Source: Phycisphaerales bacterium UBA1910
Lineage (GTDB): Bacteria > Planctomycetota > Phycisphaerae > Phycisphaerales > UBA1924
Assembly (NCBI GenBank): GCA_002337545.1
Contig: DDGE01000011.1
Span: forward strand, 585 to 24,483
Direction of reading: 5' to 3'
Length of the DNA: 23,899 nt
The notes under the pieces were generated by a model. It saw only the letters and a list, made by a program, of their open reading frames with translations, had not been told where the DNA came from and did not search any database. Positions 14,722 to 22,510 of the stretch are shown here, piece after piece; within the stretch, counting starts at the first letter, position 1; each line of letters begins with the position of its first letter. The position numbers were made by a program, and so were the translations under genes.

Positions 14722-15267
14722 ATGCAGAGCTTTGCGGAATGGATACGCCGCCCATTGTGGGTGAGCGTAAGCGGTCTTTCTCTTTCAATATCAGGTACGA
14801 CGGTCGCGCATGCTTCATGGATGAGCGACCATACGGGTGATCAAGGCACCAATGTAGACACCGGAACGACTGGATCAGAAACGCGATACGAGCAGTGGCA
14901 GTATGTGTCGATTCCGCAGTTCGGGATCGCATCGGTGCAGGAAGCGCTCACTGAAGGTACCGCTGCGAATGAGGCGTTTGAGTCGGTGGGAGAGCCCATC
15001 GAGTCGTATGAGCCGCAATCGTTGCTTGGAACGATTCAGAACAATAACAACGGGGCGGTAGTTGTGTACATGCTCCCATTGCGGTGCTTGGGAGACTACA
15101 ACGCGGATAATGTCGTGAATTTGTACGATATGCCGTACTTCATCGACTACTACCTGGCGCAGGATCCTGCCGGGGACCTGACCCGAGACGGGCTTGTCGA
15201 TATCCGAGATCAGATTCTCTTCATCGAACTGACAGCTCACCCGTGTTACGACGCCTGGGGGTGGTGA
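14722..15267 (+). CDS. secreted protein with dockerin-like EF-hand pair
   Basis: The 181-residue product starts MQSFAEWIRRPLWVSVSGL, a signal peptide with an R-R-rich front, a hydrophobic core and a VAHA-SW cleavage site near residue 31. The middle (32-115) is polar, low-complexity and N/E/T-rich. The C-terminal 60 residues hold two calcium-loop repeats: D125-x-N-x-D-x-x-x-N-x-x-D136 and D152-x-T-x-D-G-x-x-D-x-x-D163, flanked by C122 and C175, which may form a disulphide. That arrangement is a type I dockerin-like module. ATG at 14722 has GGAG with eight-base spacing; the longer frame begins inside the upstream gene. It is probably an exported partner-binding protein; the ligand is unknown. 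It converges on oppB with 1 bp between stops. Confidence 0.8.
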   Translation: MQSFAEWIRRPLWVSVSGLSLSISGTTVAHASWMSDHTGDQGTNVDTGTTGSETRYEQWQYVSIPQFGIASVQEALTEGTAANEAFESVGEPIESYEPQSLLGTIQNNNNGAVVVYMLPLRCLGDYNADNVVNLYDMPYFIDYYLAQDPAGDLTRDGLVDIRDQILFIELTAHPCYDAWGW

Positions 15268-15268
15268 T

Positions 15269-16273
15269 TCACCCGATCCGAGGATCAATCCAGCGGTACA
15301 GGATATCCACGGCCAGGTTGAACACGATCAGCATCGTTGAGAATACGAGCACTACACCGATGATCAGGAAGTAGTCGGAGTTTTGGACTGCGCTGACAAA
15401 GTGCTCACCCATGCCAGGCACCGTGAACACGCGCTCGATCACGAACGATCCGGTCATCGCGAATGCAGTGGCGGGGCCAAGGTAGCTCAGGACAGGCAGA
15501 AACGCGTTCTTGAGTGCGTGCTTGATGAGCACCACGCGCTCGGGGTTCCCCTTCGCGCGTGCGGTGCGGATGTAATCTGCGCCCAGCGCCTCGATCATTC
15601 CCATGCGTGTGAGACGCGCGATGTATGCTGCGAAAGGCAGCGAGAGCGCGAAAGCCGGGAGGGCAATCGAACGAAGTGTGCCCCATTGTGCGACAGGGAA
15701 CCATCCGAGCCAAATCGAGAAGACCAACAGCATGATCGTTCCAGTGACAAAGCTCGGAAGGGAGATCCCGATCATCGCGATAGAGAGGGTAGAGAGGTCG
15801 GCGATCGAGTTGGGTTTGACGGCTCCTACCACGCCTGAGATGGTGCCGATGATCAATGCGATCAGGATCGCAGAGGCACCGAGCGTAACGGACACCGGAA
15901 GCGAGTCGGCGATAATCTCATTCACTGTTTTGTCGTCGTATTTGAGCGATGGACCAAAGTCGAAGATCGGACGAATGGGAGGAGGGAGCCCTTCGTCGAT
16001 CGCGAGCTGTCTTTCTCGTGCGATCTGTCCGGAGAGTCTGTCACGGAGGTATTCGAACCCTGTGGCGCTGTCGAGATACGAGATATAGAAGTTTGGGAAC
16101 GAGTCGATGTTGTACTGCTTCTTCATCTGCTCGACGACCTCGGGTTTGGGCCGCTTCTCAGGGTTCTCGACGGGATTCCCGGGGATCGCGAATGCGAGCA
16201 CCACGGTAATCGAGTACACAACGAGCAAGATGATCGGGAGCGCCGCGAGTCTTCGGAGGATGAGGTTCATCAT
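15269..16273 (-). CDS. oppB: peptide/nickel-type ABC transporter permease OppB/DppB
   Basis: This is one of the two membrane permeases of an oligopeptide-type ABC importer. The 334-residue protein starts MMNLILRRLAALPIILLVVYSITVV (TM1), has five further membrane segments, and the conserved cytoplasmic EAA loop (228-256: EALGADYIRTARAKGNPERV followed by VLIKHALKN) that docks the ATPase, then FVIERVFTVPGMGEHF near the end. A charged, roughly 70-residue periplasmic loop (about 35-115) is longer than in E. coli OppB. It overlaps oppA by 4 nt. The usual partners oppC, oppD and oppF are not downstream: the next gene is convergent, with 1 bp between the stop codons. Confidence 0.95.
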   Translation of the reverse strand: MMNLILRRLAALPIILLVVYSITVVLAFAIPGNPVENPEKRPKPEVVEQMKKQYNIDSFPNFYISYLDSATGFEYLRDRLSGQIARERQLAIDEGLPPPIRPIFDFGPSLKYDDKTVNEIIADSLPVSVTLGASAILIALIIGTISGVVGAVKPNSIADLSTLSIAMIGISLPSFVTGTIMLLVFSIWLGWFPVAQWGTLRSIALPAFALSLPFAAYIARLTRMGMIEALGADYIRTARAKGNPERVVLIKHALKNAFLPVLSYLGPATAFAMTGSFVIERVFTVPGMGEHFVSAVQNSDYFLIIGVVLVFSTMLIVFNLAVDILYRWIDPRIG

Positions 16274-18201
16274 GATTCATCGTCCTCCGATTCGGATGCT
16301 GGGGCGTGCATGGGGCGGGGTTGATCCGGGCCCTTGCCATCGCCGAGCATATCGATGAGAAACGCGTTCTGCTTGGTGCGTGGGTGCGTGGAGAGCCCTG
16401 TGACCTTGTGCGGGTCGAACATGTAAATGGTGGCGTAGTGGAACACCGGGACGAGTGGGACATCCACTTCGACAATGATCCGCTCAGCTTCGCTCAATAG
16501 TTCCATCCGTTTTTTGGGATCGAGCTCGACACTCGCGCGGTCGAGCAGGTCATCGTAGTGGGGGTTGTTGTAGGCGCGGTCGTTGTTTCCGTCGGTGGAG
16601 TAGTTGATATCGAGGAAGGTGGTCGGATCGCCGTAATCGCCGAACCAGCCGGCTCGGGCGGTCATGTATTGCTTGTCCTTCAGGTCATCGCGGAAGATCT
16701 TGATCTCTTTCTGGTCGAGTCGGGTCTGAATCCCGAGATGCTTCTGCCAGCTCTTCGCGATCGTCTGCGCGATCAGATCATGCCCTGCGTCTTTGTTGAA
16801 TGAGAGGGTGACGACGAAGTCCTCTGGGAACCCGGCCTCAGCCAACAGACGGCGTGACTCCGCAATGATCGCGTCCCGCGCGGCACTGTCTTCCGCGTCG
16901 CCAATGTTGGGGAGTCCTTTCGGGGAGGTATACCCGCCGATCGATCCCGGGGGGATCAGGGTCCGTGCGGTGGGTTCGCCCAATCGGCGAACCTGGTTCG
17001 CAACGGCGCGTTTGTCGATGCACATCGCGAATGCACGACGGACGCGTGCGTCTGCGAACGGGTTTGGCTGCCCATCGGAGAGGAAGGGCTTGCAGTTGAA
17101 GTTGTAGAAATAGGTCCCGAACGATGACACGGCGTGTGTGTGAGCGCGTGGGTCAGGCGGGAGTTGGCGATCGATCGCGAACTGATCGAGCCCTTGGGCA
17201 CGGAGTTGCTCGACCTGATCGGCGTGCTCGGCTAGGTATTGGAGTTTCTGGGCCACCATCTCGCCGCGGTAGGAGGCCGTCACATCCGCGATCCAATCAA
17301 CCGCGCCCGTCTGGTAAGCGAGGACACCGGCGTTGGGGTCATTGATAGATGGGATATCGATCGAGTCGATGGCGATACTGTCTCGATCCCAATAGTGGGG
17401 GTTCTTTTCTAGACGCATATCGCGTTTCATACGCCATCGCTCGAGCGTGAATGGACCGTTGGAGACGAGGACCCCGCCGCGGGTCCAGCCGGGCCTTCTG
17501 ATGAGTCGTGCCGTCTCTGGATCGGGTCGCTCGTACTGCGACACCAGCGGCTCATACACCGGCATGAATACCCCGAATCCGCATAGCTCAAGGAAATAGG
17601 GTATTGGTTTCTCAAGCTCGATGATCAGCGTGTTCGGATCGGCTGATCGCATTCCCACGAGTTCATGGAACTTTGATTTCGTCTCGTCCCAGAGGGCGTA
17701 GGCCTGTTGTTGTCGATCGGTGGGGGAGTCGAACTCTCGATCCGAGAACGCGTCGAGTTGCTCAGTGCGCCAGTCGTAGAACGCCTGGGCACCCTTGATG
17801 TTCATAAACATCGCGGCGTAGTCGGAGACGAGATCGGGGAGCATCGCACGGCGCCAGGAATATCGAAAGTCCTCCGCCGTGACGGGTTCGCCGTTGGACC
17901 ACTTCGCGTCCTCGCGGATGATGAAGGTGTAGGTTTGGGCGTCATCGGAGATTGTCCAAGATTCCGCGACGGCCGGTTCGATGTCAAAGTCGTGGCTGAG
18001 GACATCGTTGCGTACAAGCCCCTCGAATATGAGCCTTGCGGTGCGGAGGTCATGCATCCAACTCATCCGCTGGGGATCGAGGGTGTTGACATCCGAGGAG
18101 TTGATGAACACAAGATCGGCGCGGGTTGTCGGCTTGTCGGACAACACGGAGACCCCGATCAGGATCAACAGGAGCACGATCGGAACAAGCAGTCGGTACA
18201 T
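16270..18201 (-). CDS. oppA: peptide-type ABC transporter substrate-binding protein (SBP_bac_5 family), membrane-anchored
   Basis: OppA-type proteins capture peptides outside the cytoplasmic membrane and deliver them to OppBC. The 643-residue protein has the family core: VFINSSDVNTLDPQRMSW near the start, LIFEGLVRNDV, TFIIREDAKWSNGEPVTAEDFRYSW, FNCKPF...FADARVRRAFAMCIDKRA, and DYGDPTTFLDINYSTDGNNDRAYNN. It is about 100 residues longer than E. coli OppA, with a charged insert around QKLQYLAEHADQVEQLRAQG and an acidic Ser/Glu-rich tail. The N-terminus MYRLLVPIVLLLILIGVSVL is a single hydrophobic helix without lipobox cysteine or AxA site, so a permanent membrane anchor is likely. It precedes oppB with a 4-nt overlap. 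Ligand specificity cannot be deduced. Confidence 0.93.
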   Translation of the reverse strand: MYRLLVPIVLLLILIGVSVLSDKPTTRADLVFINSSDVNTLDPQRMSWMHDLRTARLIFEGLVRNDVLSHDFDIEPAVAESWTISDDAQTYTFIIREDAKWSNGEPVTAEDFRYSWRRAMLPDLVSDYAAMFMNIKGAQAFYDWRTEQLDAFSDREFDSPTDRQQQAYALWDETKSKFHELVGMRSADPNTLIIELEKPIPYFLELCGFGVFMPVYEPLVSQYERPDPETARLIRRPGWTRGGVLVSNGPFTLERWRMKRDMRLEKNPHYWDRDSIAIDSIDIPSINDPNAGVLAYQTGAVDWIADVTASYRGEMVAQKLQYLAEHADQVEQLRAQGLDQFAIDRQLPPDPRAHTHAVSSFGTYFYNFNCKPFLSDGQPNPFADARVRRAFAMCIDKRAVANQVRRLGEPTARTLIPPGSIGGYTSPKGLPNIGDAEDSAARDAIIAESRRLLAEAGFPEDFVVTLSFNKDAGHDLIAQTIAKSWQKHLGIQTRLDQKEIKIFRDDLKDKQYMTARAGWFGDYGDPTTFLDINYSTDGNNDRAYNNPHYDDLLDRASVELDPKKRMELLSEAERIIVEVDVPLVPVFHYATIYMFDPHKVTGLSTHPRTKQNAFLIDMLGDGKGPDQPRPMHAPASESEDDES

Positions 18202-18289
18202 ACCAACACCATACCGTGCGTTTGGGGCACGGTTGACATCAGAGACTCAAGAATCGTGAGAAAGCTCTTTGTCCGGCGTGAGGACTGAA

Positions 18290-19423
18290 CTAGTTCAGGA
18301 AGCGATCGTCGTCAAAGCTGAACTGTGAAACGATGGGACCGCCCGGGCCGAGAAGAGCCGCCGCTTGGTTGCGGAAGTCCCGGTCATTGCCGGAGTCGAG
18401 CTGCTCGCTGAAGTTTGTGGTGCTGATCCCACTGATCCCGCGTCCATCGAGTTCCGCCGCTTTTCGCCGTGCAAAGTACAGCAGTGTTTCGCCCGCCTGA
18501 ACGGAGCGCACGGTCAGATCGCGATCTCCCTCGGGCTCGATTGTCTTGGCAATGACTCTTCGGAGAGGGAGGGCAACGATGTCCGCTCCCAGACGCACGG
18601 CCGCGCGGGCTGCATCGGCGTTCACGGTGGCACTGATATCCGAGATCGATGCTGTGGAGGCGCTGGAGGCGCTGAGGGCAAGCGATTGAGCGAAACTCGG
18701 GTCTTCATTCTCGCTGAGCGAGGTGAGATGGTCTCCGACGAGATCGGAAAGCGCGATGATCGCGTTGGACCGCGTGGCCGTCAGGTCGCGGGTGCCGATC
18801 ATCGACGCGTTGGTCAGGGCTCTCGCGCAGGCACGAGTGTATTCCTGATCATCGGAGTTCTCGCGGGCACTCTGGAGGATGGCGTTGATGAGTGAGGACG
18901 CGTCGGAGTCTGTGATCGCGGGGCCATGAACGCTGGCACTCTCAAACAGTCGCCCGGCGCTGACAACGGCGAAGACCCGCACCCCCGCGTCATCATCGTT
19001 CAGCAGGCGGCCGATCCGATTTGCAGCTGGGGGGGTGGACAGGTTTCCAGACAAGCGCAGGGCGCTGATCTTCCCTTTGATGCCATGATCTGAGATCAGC
19101 TCGTCGATTGTGGGCATGAGGATCTGGGCGTAGGTCTGACGAAAAGCGATTGAGATGCCACGCCCGTGCAGGGGCTCGGTGAGTGCCTCAAGTGCACGCT
19201 TATTGTCTGCCGCGTTGTCAGAGGTGATCCGTGGTAGCCAGTTGTTGACGAACTGCTCGATCTGGGTTCGTTGACCTCCATTGACGGAAATGGTCTCAAC
19301 TGTCGATCGTGGGAGCTCGGTAACCGGCTGGGCGCTCACAAAGGTCGTCCCCAACGCCAGCACAATGAGCTGGAGCGGGCGTGCGGAACGGGCGAAACGA
19401 GCTGCGGTGCGTGCGTTAATCAC
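18290..19423 (-). CDS. secreted alpha-helical (HEAT-like) protein, function unknown
   Basis: The preferred start is GTG at 19423, preceded by AGAGG with eight-base spacing. It gives a 377-residue protein with an arginine-rich N-region and a hydrophobic core (QLIVLALGTTF), with signal peptidase I cleavage after VSA at residue 31. The mature part is helical and alanine-rich, with repeated segments such as AANRIGRLLNDDDAGVRVFAV and short helix pairs that recall HEAT-type repeats, but no motif is diagnostic. An upstream start at 19528 would bury the signal peptide. It lies 88 nt before oppA on the same strand and could share a transcript with oppAB. I cannot assign a function. Confidence 0.72.
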   Translation of the reverse strand: MINARTAARFARSARPLQLIVLALGTTFVSAQPVTELPRSTVETISVNGGQRTQIEQFVNNWLPRITSDNAADNKRALEALTEPLHGRGISIAFRQTYAQILMPTIDELISDHGIKGKISALRLSGNLSTPPAANRIGRLLNDDDAGVRVFAVVSAGRLFESASVHGPAITDSDASSLINAILQSARENSDDQEYTRACARALTNASMIGTRDLTATRSNAIIALSDLVGDHLTSLSENEDPSFAQSLALSASSASTASISDISATVNADAARAAVRLGADIVALPLRRVIAKTIEPEGDRDLTVRSVQAGETLLYFARRKAAELDGRGISGISTTNFSEQLDSGNDRDFRNQAAALLGPGGPIVSQFSFDDDRFLN

Positions 19424-19595
19424 GATTGAAACCTCTGTCGGATCGCGTCGGATGGGTCCCGACGCGTGGGGATTGGCATCAATGCGGGAAGTCCCGCGTC
19501 CGGGGAGTTTATCGCCCAAATCGATCACTGTCCGGGTTTTGGGCGTCCCGTCTCGATACGGGTCATGAATCGGTCGGATGCGTTCAATGCTGCGG

Positions 19596-19613
19596 CTGTG
19601 ACATGTCTGTGAC
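19596..19613. repeat. Pho-box-like direct repeat CTGTGAC-ATGT-CTGTGAC
   Basis: Two identical 7-mers with an 11-bp period, the geometry of PhoB-type sites, overlap the 3' flank of the FNR gene and lie about 173 bp upstream of the HEAT-like gene. On the minus strand the unit reads GTCACAG. PhoB binding here is a guess based on spacing alone. Confidence 0.3.
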
Positions 19614-19616
19614 GGA

Positions 19617-20585
19617 TCAGTACACCTCGAGGAATACCCGCTTGGTCTTTTTCAGCTGTTTGGGGATCATGGACCGCTCCCAGTTGTCCACATCCGCGAG
19701 GAGTTCATCGCTGACCGTGAGGTATTGTGCGAGTTGCTCGGGGGGGAGAATCCGGGCGAGTGTCTGGAAGACCCCGAGTTCCATTCCCGCCAACCCGCAG
19801 ATGTAGATCAGGGTGCGCTCGGATGCGAGCATGGGTTGGAGGGTATCCGCGTCCTCGCTCAGCCGGTCCTGGACATAGAGCGGGCGGGGTTGATCCGTTG
19901 TGGTGTGGCGTGATATGGCGGTGTGGTACGAGAAGTTCTCATACTCGTCCTGCCAGGCCTGGAGCGTGTCGTCGTAGAGCAGGTCTGTTTCGTAGGGGGT
20001 TCCCATGAGCATCGCGACCCGGGATGGCATTCCCTGTTTGATGAGATCGAGGATCATCCCACGGAATGGTGCAATGCCGGTTCCGGTGGCGATGAACATG
20101 TAGTCGTGCTTGGATGGGTCCTTGGGAAGAAGGAAGCGCTTTCCGACGGGGCCGGTGAGTTGGATCTGGTCGCCAACATTGAGGTCGCAGAGGTAGTTGG
20201 AACACACCCCCTGAACGAGCTTGTGTGAGTCCCAGTGCTCATCGACGAGTCGCTTGACGGTCGTGGTGATGATCGTGCCGTCGCCAGTTTCGCCCCCGGT
20301 GGGAGCAGCGATCGAGTAGAGGCGGAGTTTGTGGGATTTCCCCTCGGGGGTCTGCCCAGCGGGGATAACGCCAAACGACTGCCCAGCAGTCCAGGAGTTC
20401 TCAAGGGCGGTCCCCGAGACATCGATCTCGACATGGCGGATAAAGCCGGACGCTTTACGCGATTTCGTGCACAGTCGGGTCGCGTGGACGCGTCCGACGA
20501 CCGGCGCGACAGGTTTGACGAGGTGCTGAGGGACTTCTGGCATCTCGGGGATGCCGGCCAGATCGGTCGTAGTCGTGGAACTCAT
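19617..20585 (-). CDS. plant-type ferredoxin-NADP+ reductase
   Basis: This flavoprotein passes electrons between ferredoxin or flavodoxin and NADP(H). The 322-residue chain shows every landmark of the plant/cyanobacterial (PetH-like) class: the FAD motif RLYSIAAP (88-95), GVCSNYLCDL (126-135), the NADP motif IATGTGIAPFRGM (165-177), CGLAGME (263-269) and a C-terminal VFLEVY with Y322 stacking on the flavin. There is no signal peptide, so it is cytosolic; no ferredoxin gene is nearby. BoxA-type benzoyl-CoA oxygenase reductases share this fold but usually also carry ferredoxin domains, absent here. A terminator separates it from the lipoprotein gene; no convincing Shine-Dalgarno was seen. Confidence 0.93.
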   Translation of the reverse strand: MSSTTTTDLAGIPEMPEVPQHLVKPVAPVVGRVHATRLCTKSRKASGFIRHVEIDVSGTALENSWTAGQSFGVIPAGQTPEGKSHKLRLYSIAAPTGGETGDGTIITTTVKRLVDEHWDSHKLVQGVCSNYLCDLNVGDQIQLTGPVGKRFLLPKDPSKHDYMFIATGTGIAPFRGMILDLIKQGMPSRVAMLMGTPYETDLLYDDTLQAWQDEYENFSYHTAISRHTTTDQPRPLYVQDRLSEDADTLQPMLASERTLIYICGLAGMELGVFQTLARILPPEQLAQYLTVSDELLADVDNWERSMIPKQLKKTKRVFLEVY

Positions 20586-20600
20586 AGGGAAGTGTAGCTC

Positions 20601-20638
20601 GTAAGAAAAAACACGCCCACGATCGAGTCGTGGGCGTG
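20601..20638 (-). terminator. intrinsic terminator of the coiled-coil lipoprotein gene
   Basis: CACGCCCACGA (20612-20622) pairs perfectly over 11 bp with TCGTGGGCGTG (20628-20638) around a 5-nt loop. Reading leftward it is followed by TTTTTTCTT. It sits 22 nt after the stop at 20661 and just ahead of the FNR gene, making FNR a separate unit. Confidence 0.92.
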
Positions 20639-20660
20639 CGTTGAATCTTGATGACTGGGC

Positions 20661-22334
20661 TTACCCGTCGTTCTCGATCTCATCGATCCGATTCTGGATC
20701 TGGACCTGGATCCACTCAAATCCGGCATACAGCTGTTCGATCATTTCGTCGGTGGCCATTTCTTCCGGGAGCGCATCGACGACAGCGCTTGCCTGCTGGT
20801 CGATCTGATCCAGCATCGCGTAGAGCGTGTCCAGATCGTCTGTTCCATCGAGTACATCGGTCATGGTCTGGAGTTGCTGGGCGACGGTGTCCCGCATCTC
20901 TTCCGGGGTATTCTCAAGGATGTCCTCGAGAGTCATCGAGCTGAGATCGGAACTCGAATCCTCGGATTCTTCAAAGGATTCCATTTCCGTCTCTGATCCG
21001 GTGTCCTCGTCGAGGTCGGATTCGGGCTCCAAGCCGCCGAGAGACTCAAGGCGTTGGGCCGCTGCATTGAGTTTTTCGCCCGTGTCGCCTGTTGCACGCA
21101 CTGACCGCAAGGAACTGGCGGCATCGAGGTAGCTCTGGTGTGCTTCTGCCAAGAGCTCGTCGGCCCGTTCATTTGCTTGATCGACTTGGTTATCCCAGGA
21201 ACCGGGGATACCGGACTCGCTGAGGGCCTGATACAGCATGGCTTCTTCGCGTTCGCCGTAGGCCTGACGCATCAGCATCTCCGCGAGGCTTTGCTGGGCA
21301 TCGGCTTTGTTGATGATCGCGACGGATTTTACAGCGTCGCGAGCATCACGAGAAGCGTTGATCGCGGCGCGGATCAGCGAGATTGCTTTGGAGTTTGCGG
21401 ATTCAACCTCATCATCACGAATCGATTGAAACTCCGAGACTGCCTCCTGAATACGCTGGAGCGCATCGTTCGCGTTTGTTTGAGCTTCTGCCGCGTCACT
21501 CTGGCTCTTTCGAGCTCGATCGCGGAGTTCGTCAATCGCTTCGCCTAGCAGATTGATCTGGGCGCGTGCTTTTTCCACATTGAGTGATACTTCGCGGGCT
21601 CCGGGGCGGAGTTGGGCAACGATTCCCTCGATACGAGTTGCTTCGAGGTCGTACTGATCGGCTCGAAGCGTGAACTCACGGGCCTCCTCGGCGAGCTTCG
21701 CGCCCTCTTGGGCACTCACTCGGGGGATTTGGAGTTCCAGTCCACCGGCCTGATTCCGCTGTTCGGCAGCTTTGGAACGGAGCTCCTCCATCTTTGATTC
21801 GTAGTTCGCGATCTCGTTGTCGATCGAGTCCATCTGTCGCTGATAGTTGGCGATATCGTCTCGTCGTAGCGTGATGATCGACTCGATCTCAGCGATATCG
21901 GCGGAGGGATCGAAGGTGCCGGCTGCTTGGGCGATTGCGGACATGGTGAGGTATTCGTGGATCATGCCTCGAATCACTCGCCCCTTGCGAAGGGCCAGGG
22001 ATTCTGCCTTTGCCGCATCGTGTGAGGCGAGGGCTGCCTGGCCTCTTTTGGCCATCGCGACTCCGACAGCTGCTGCCTCGGCGAATCCGCCTTCCGCCCC
22101 AGCGTGCGCGTTCAGGGCCTGTTCAGCATTGTCGTAGATCCTGGAGCTATCTGCAGGGCTCGCGTTTGAGTCGCCCAGCGAGATGGCGGTAAAGGAGCGG
22201 CCTGCTTCCTTGACAGCCGCTTGGGCATCGGACTCGCCGCCGCATCCGCTCAGGAAGGGCAGTGAGCAAGCGGCCCCGGCAAGCAGGGTCACTCGGAGCG
22301 TCGAGGAGATCGTGGCGTTTCGGCGGATGGTCAT
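20661..22334 (-). CDS. large coiled-coil lipoprotein, function unknown
   Basis: Starting at ATG 22334 the protein has 557 residues. It opens with MTIRRNATISSTLRVTLLAG and a lipobox LSGC with C31 as the lipidation cysteine, so it should be anchored in a membrane facing the periplasm. Residues of about 146-310 form a long, charged coiled coil (ADIAEIESIITLRRDD through IDELRDRARK), followed by helices rich in Ala, Glu and Asp. An acidic Ser/Glu-rich linker (about 438-468) leads to a last helical segment ending QNRIDEIENDG. An earlier in-frame start would hide the signal peptide. I cannot assign a function; a periplasmic scaffold or tether is one guess. An 11-bp terminator follows. Confidence 0.8.
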   Translation of the reverse strand: MTIRRNATISSTLRVTLLAGAACSLPFLSGCGGESDAQAAVKEAGRSFTAISLGDSNASPADSSRIYDNAEQALNAHAGAEGGFAEAAAVGVAMAKRGQAALASHDAAKAESLALRKGRVIRGMIHEYLTMSAIAQAAGTFDPSADIAEIESIITLRRDDIANYQRQMDSIDNEIANYESKMEELRSKAAEQRNQAGGLELQIPRVSAQEGAKLAEEAREFTLRADQYDLEATRIEGIVAQLRPGAREVSLNVEKARAQINLLGEAIDELRDRARKSQSDAAEAQTNANDALQRIQEAVSEFQSIRDDEVESANSKAISLIRAAINASRDARDAVKSVAIINKADAQQSLAEMLMRQAYGEREEAMLYQALSESGIPGSWDNQVDQANERADELLAEAHQSYLDAASSLRSVRATGDTGEKLNAAAQRLESLGGLEPESDLDEDTGSETEMESFEESEDSSSDLSSMTLEDILENTPEEMRDTVAQQLQTMTDVLDGTDDLDTLYAMLDQIDQQASAVVDALPEEMATDEMIEQLYAGFEWIQVQIQNRIDEIENDG

Positions 22335-22510
22335 GCGCTTCGGGTCCTTCGAGACGGTTGAGGTCAACCCAGACGCCAGAATCGCGCCGGGGAAAGTCCA
22401 TACTCCAAACCTCCCGCAGCGGTTCCGAGTTGAGGCGGATCGCACGGGAAGGGGTGAGATGGTAGCACACTCGAGCGATCATCGCATGAACGATGAGCCC
22501 CGGGGATCGG

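Noticed and set aside
22147..22400. Possible alternative frame beginning MDFPRRDSG with a good GGGAGG site
   Set aside because: It overlaps the lipoprotein start out of frame, and its product is arginine/proline-rich with no protein-like pattern. A short leader peptide cannot be fully excluded.
22335..22445. Longer N-terminus of the coiled-coil lipoprotein
   Set aside because: The lipoprotein signal would then be internal at residue 68, far from the N-terminus.
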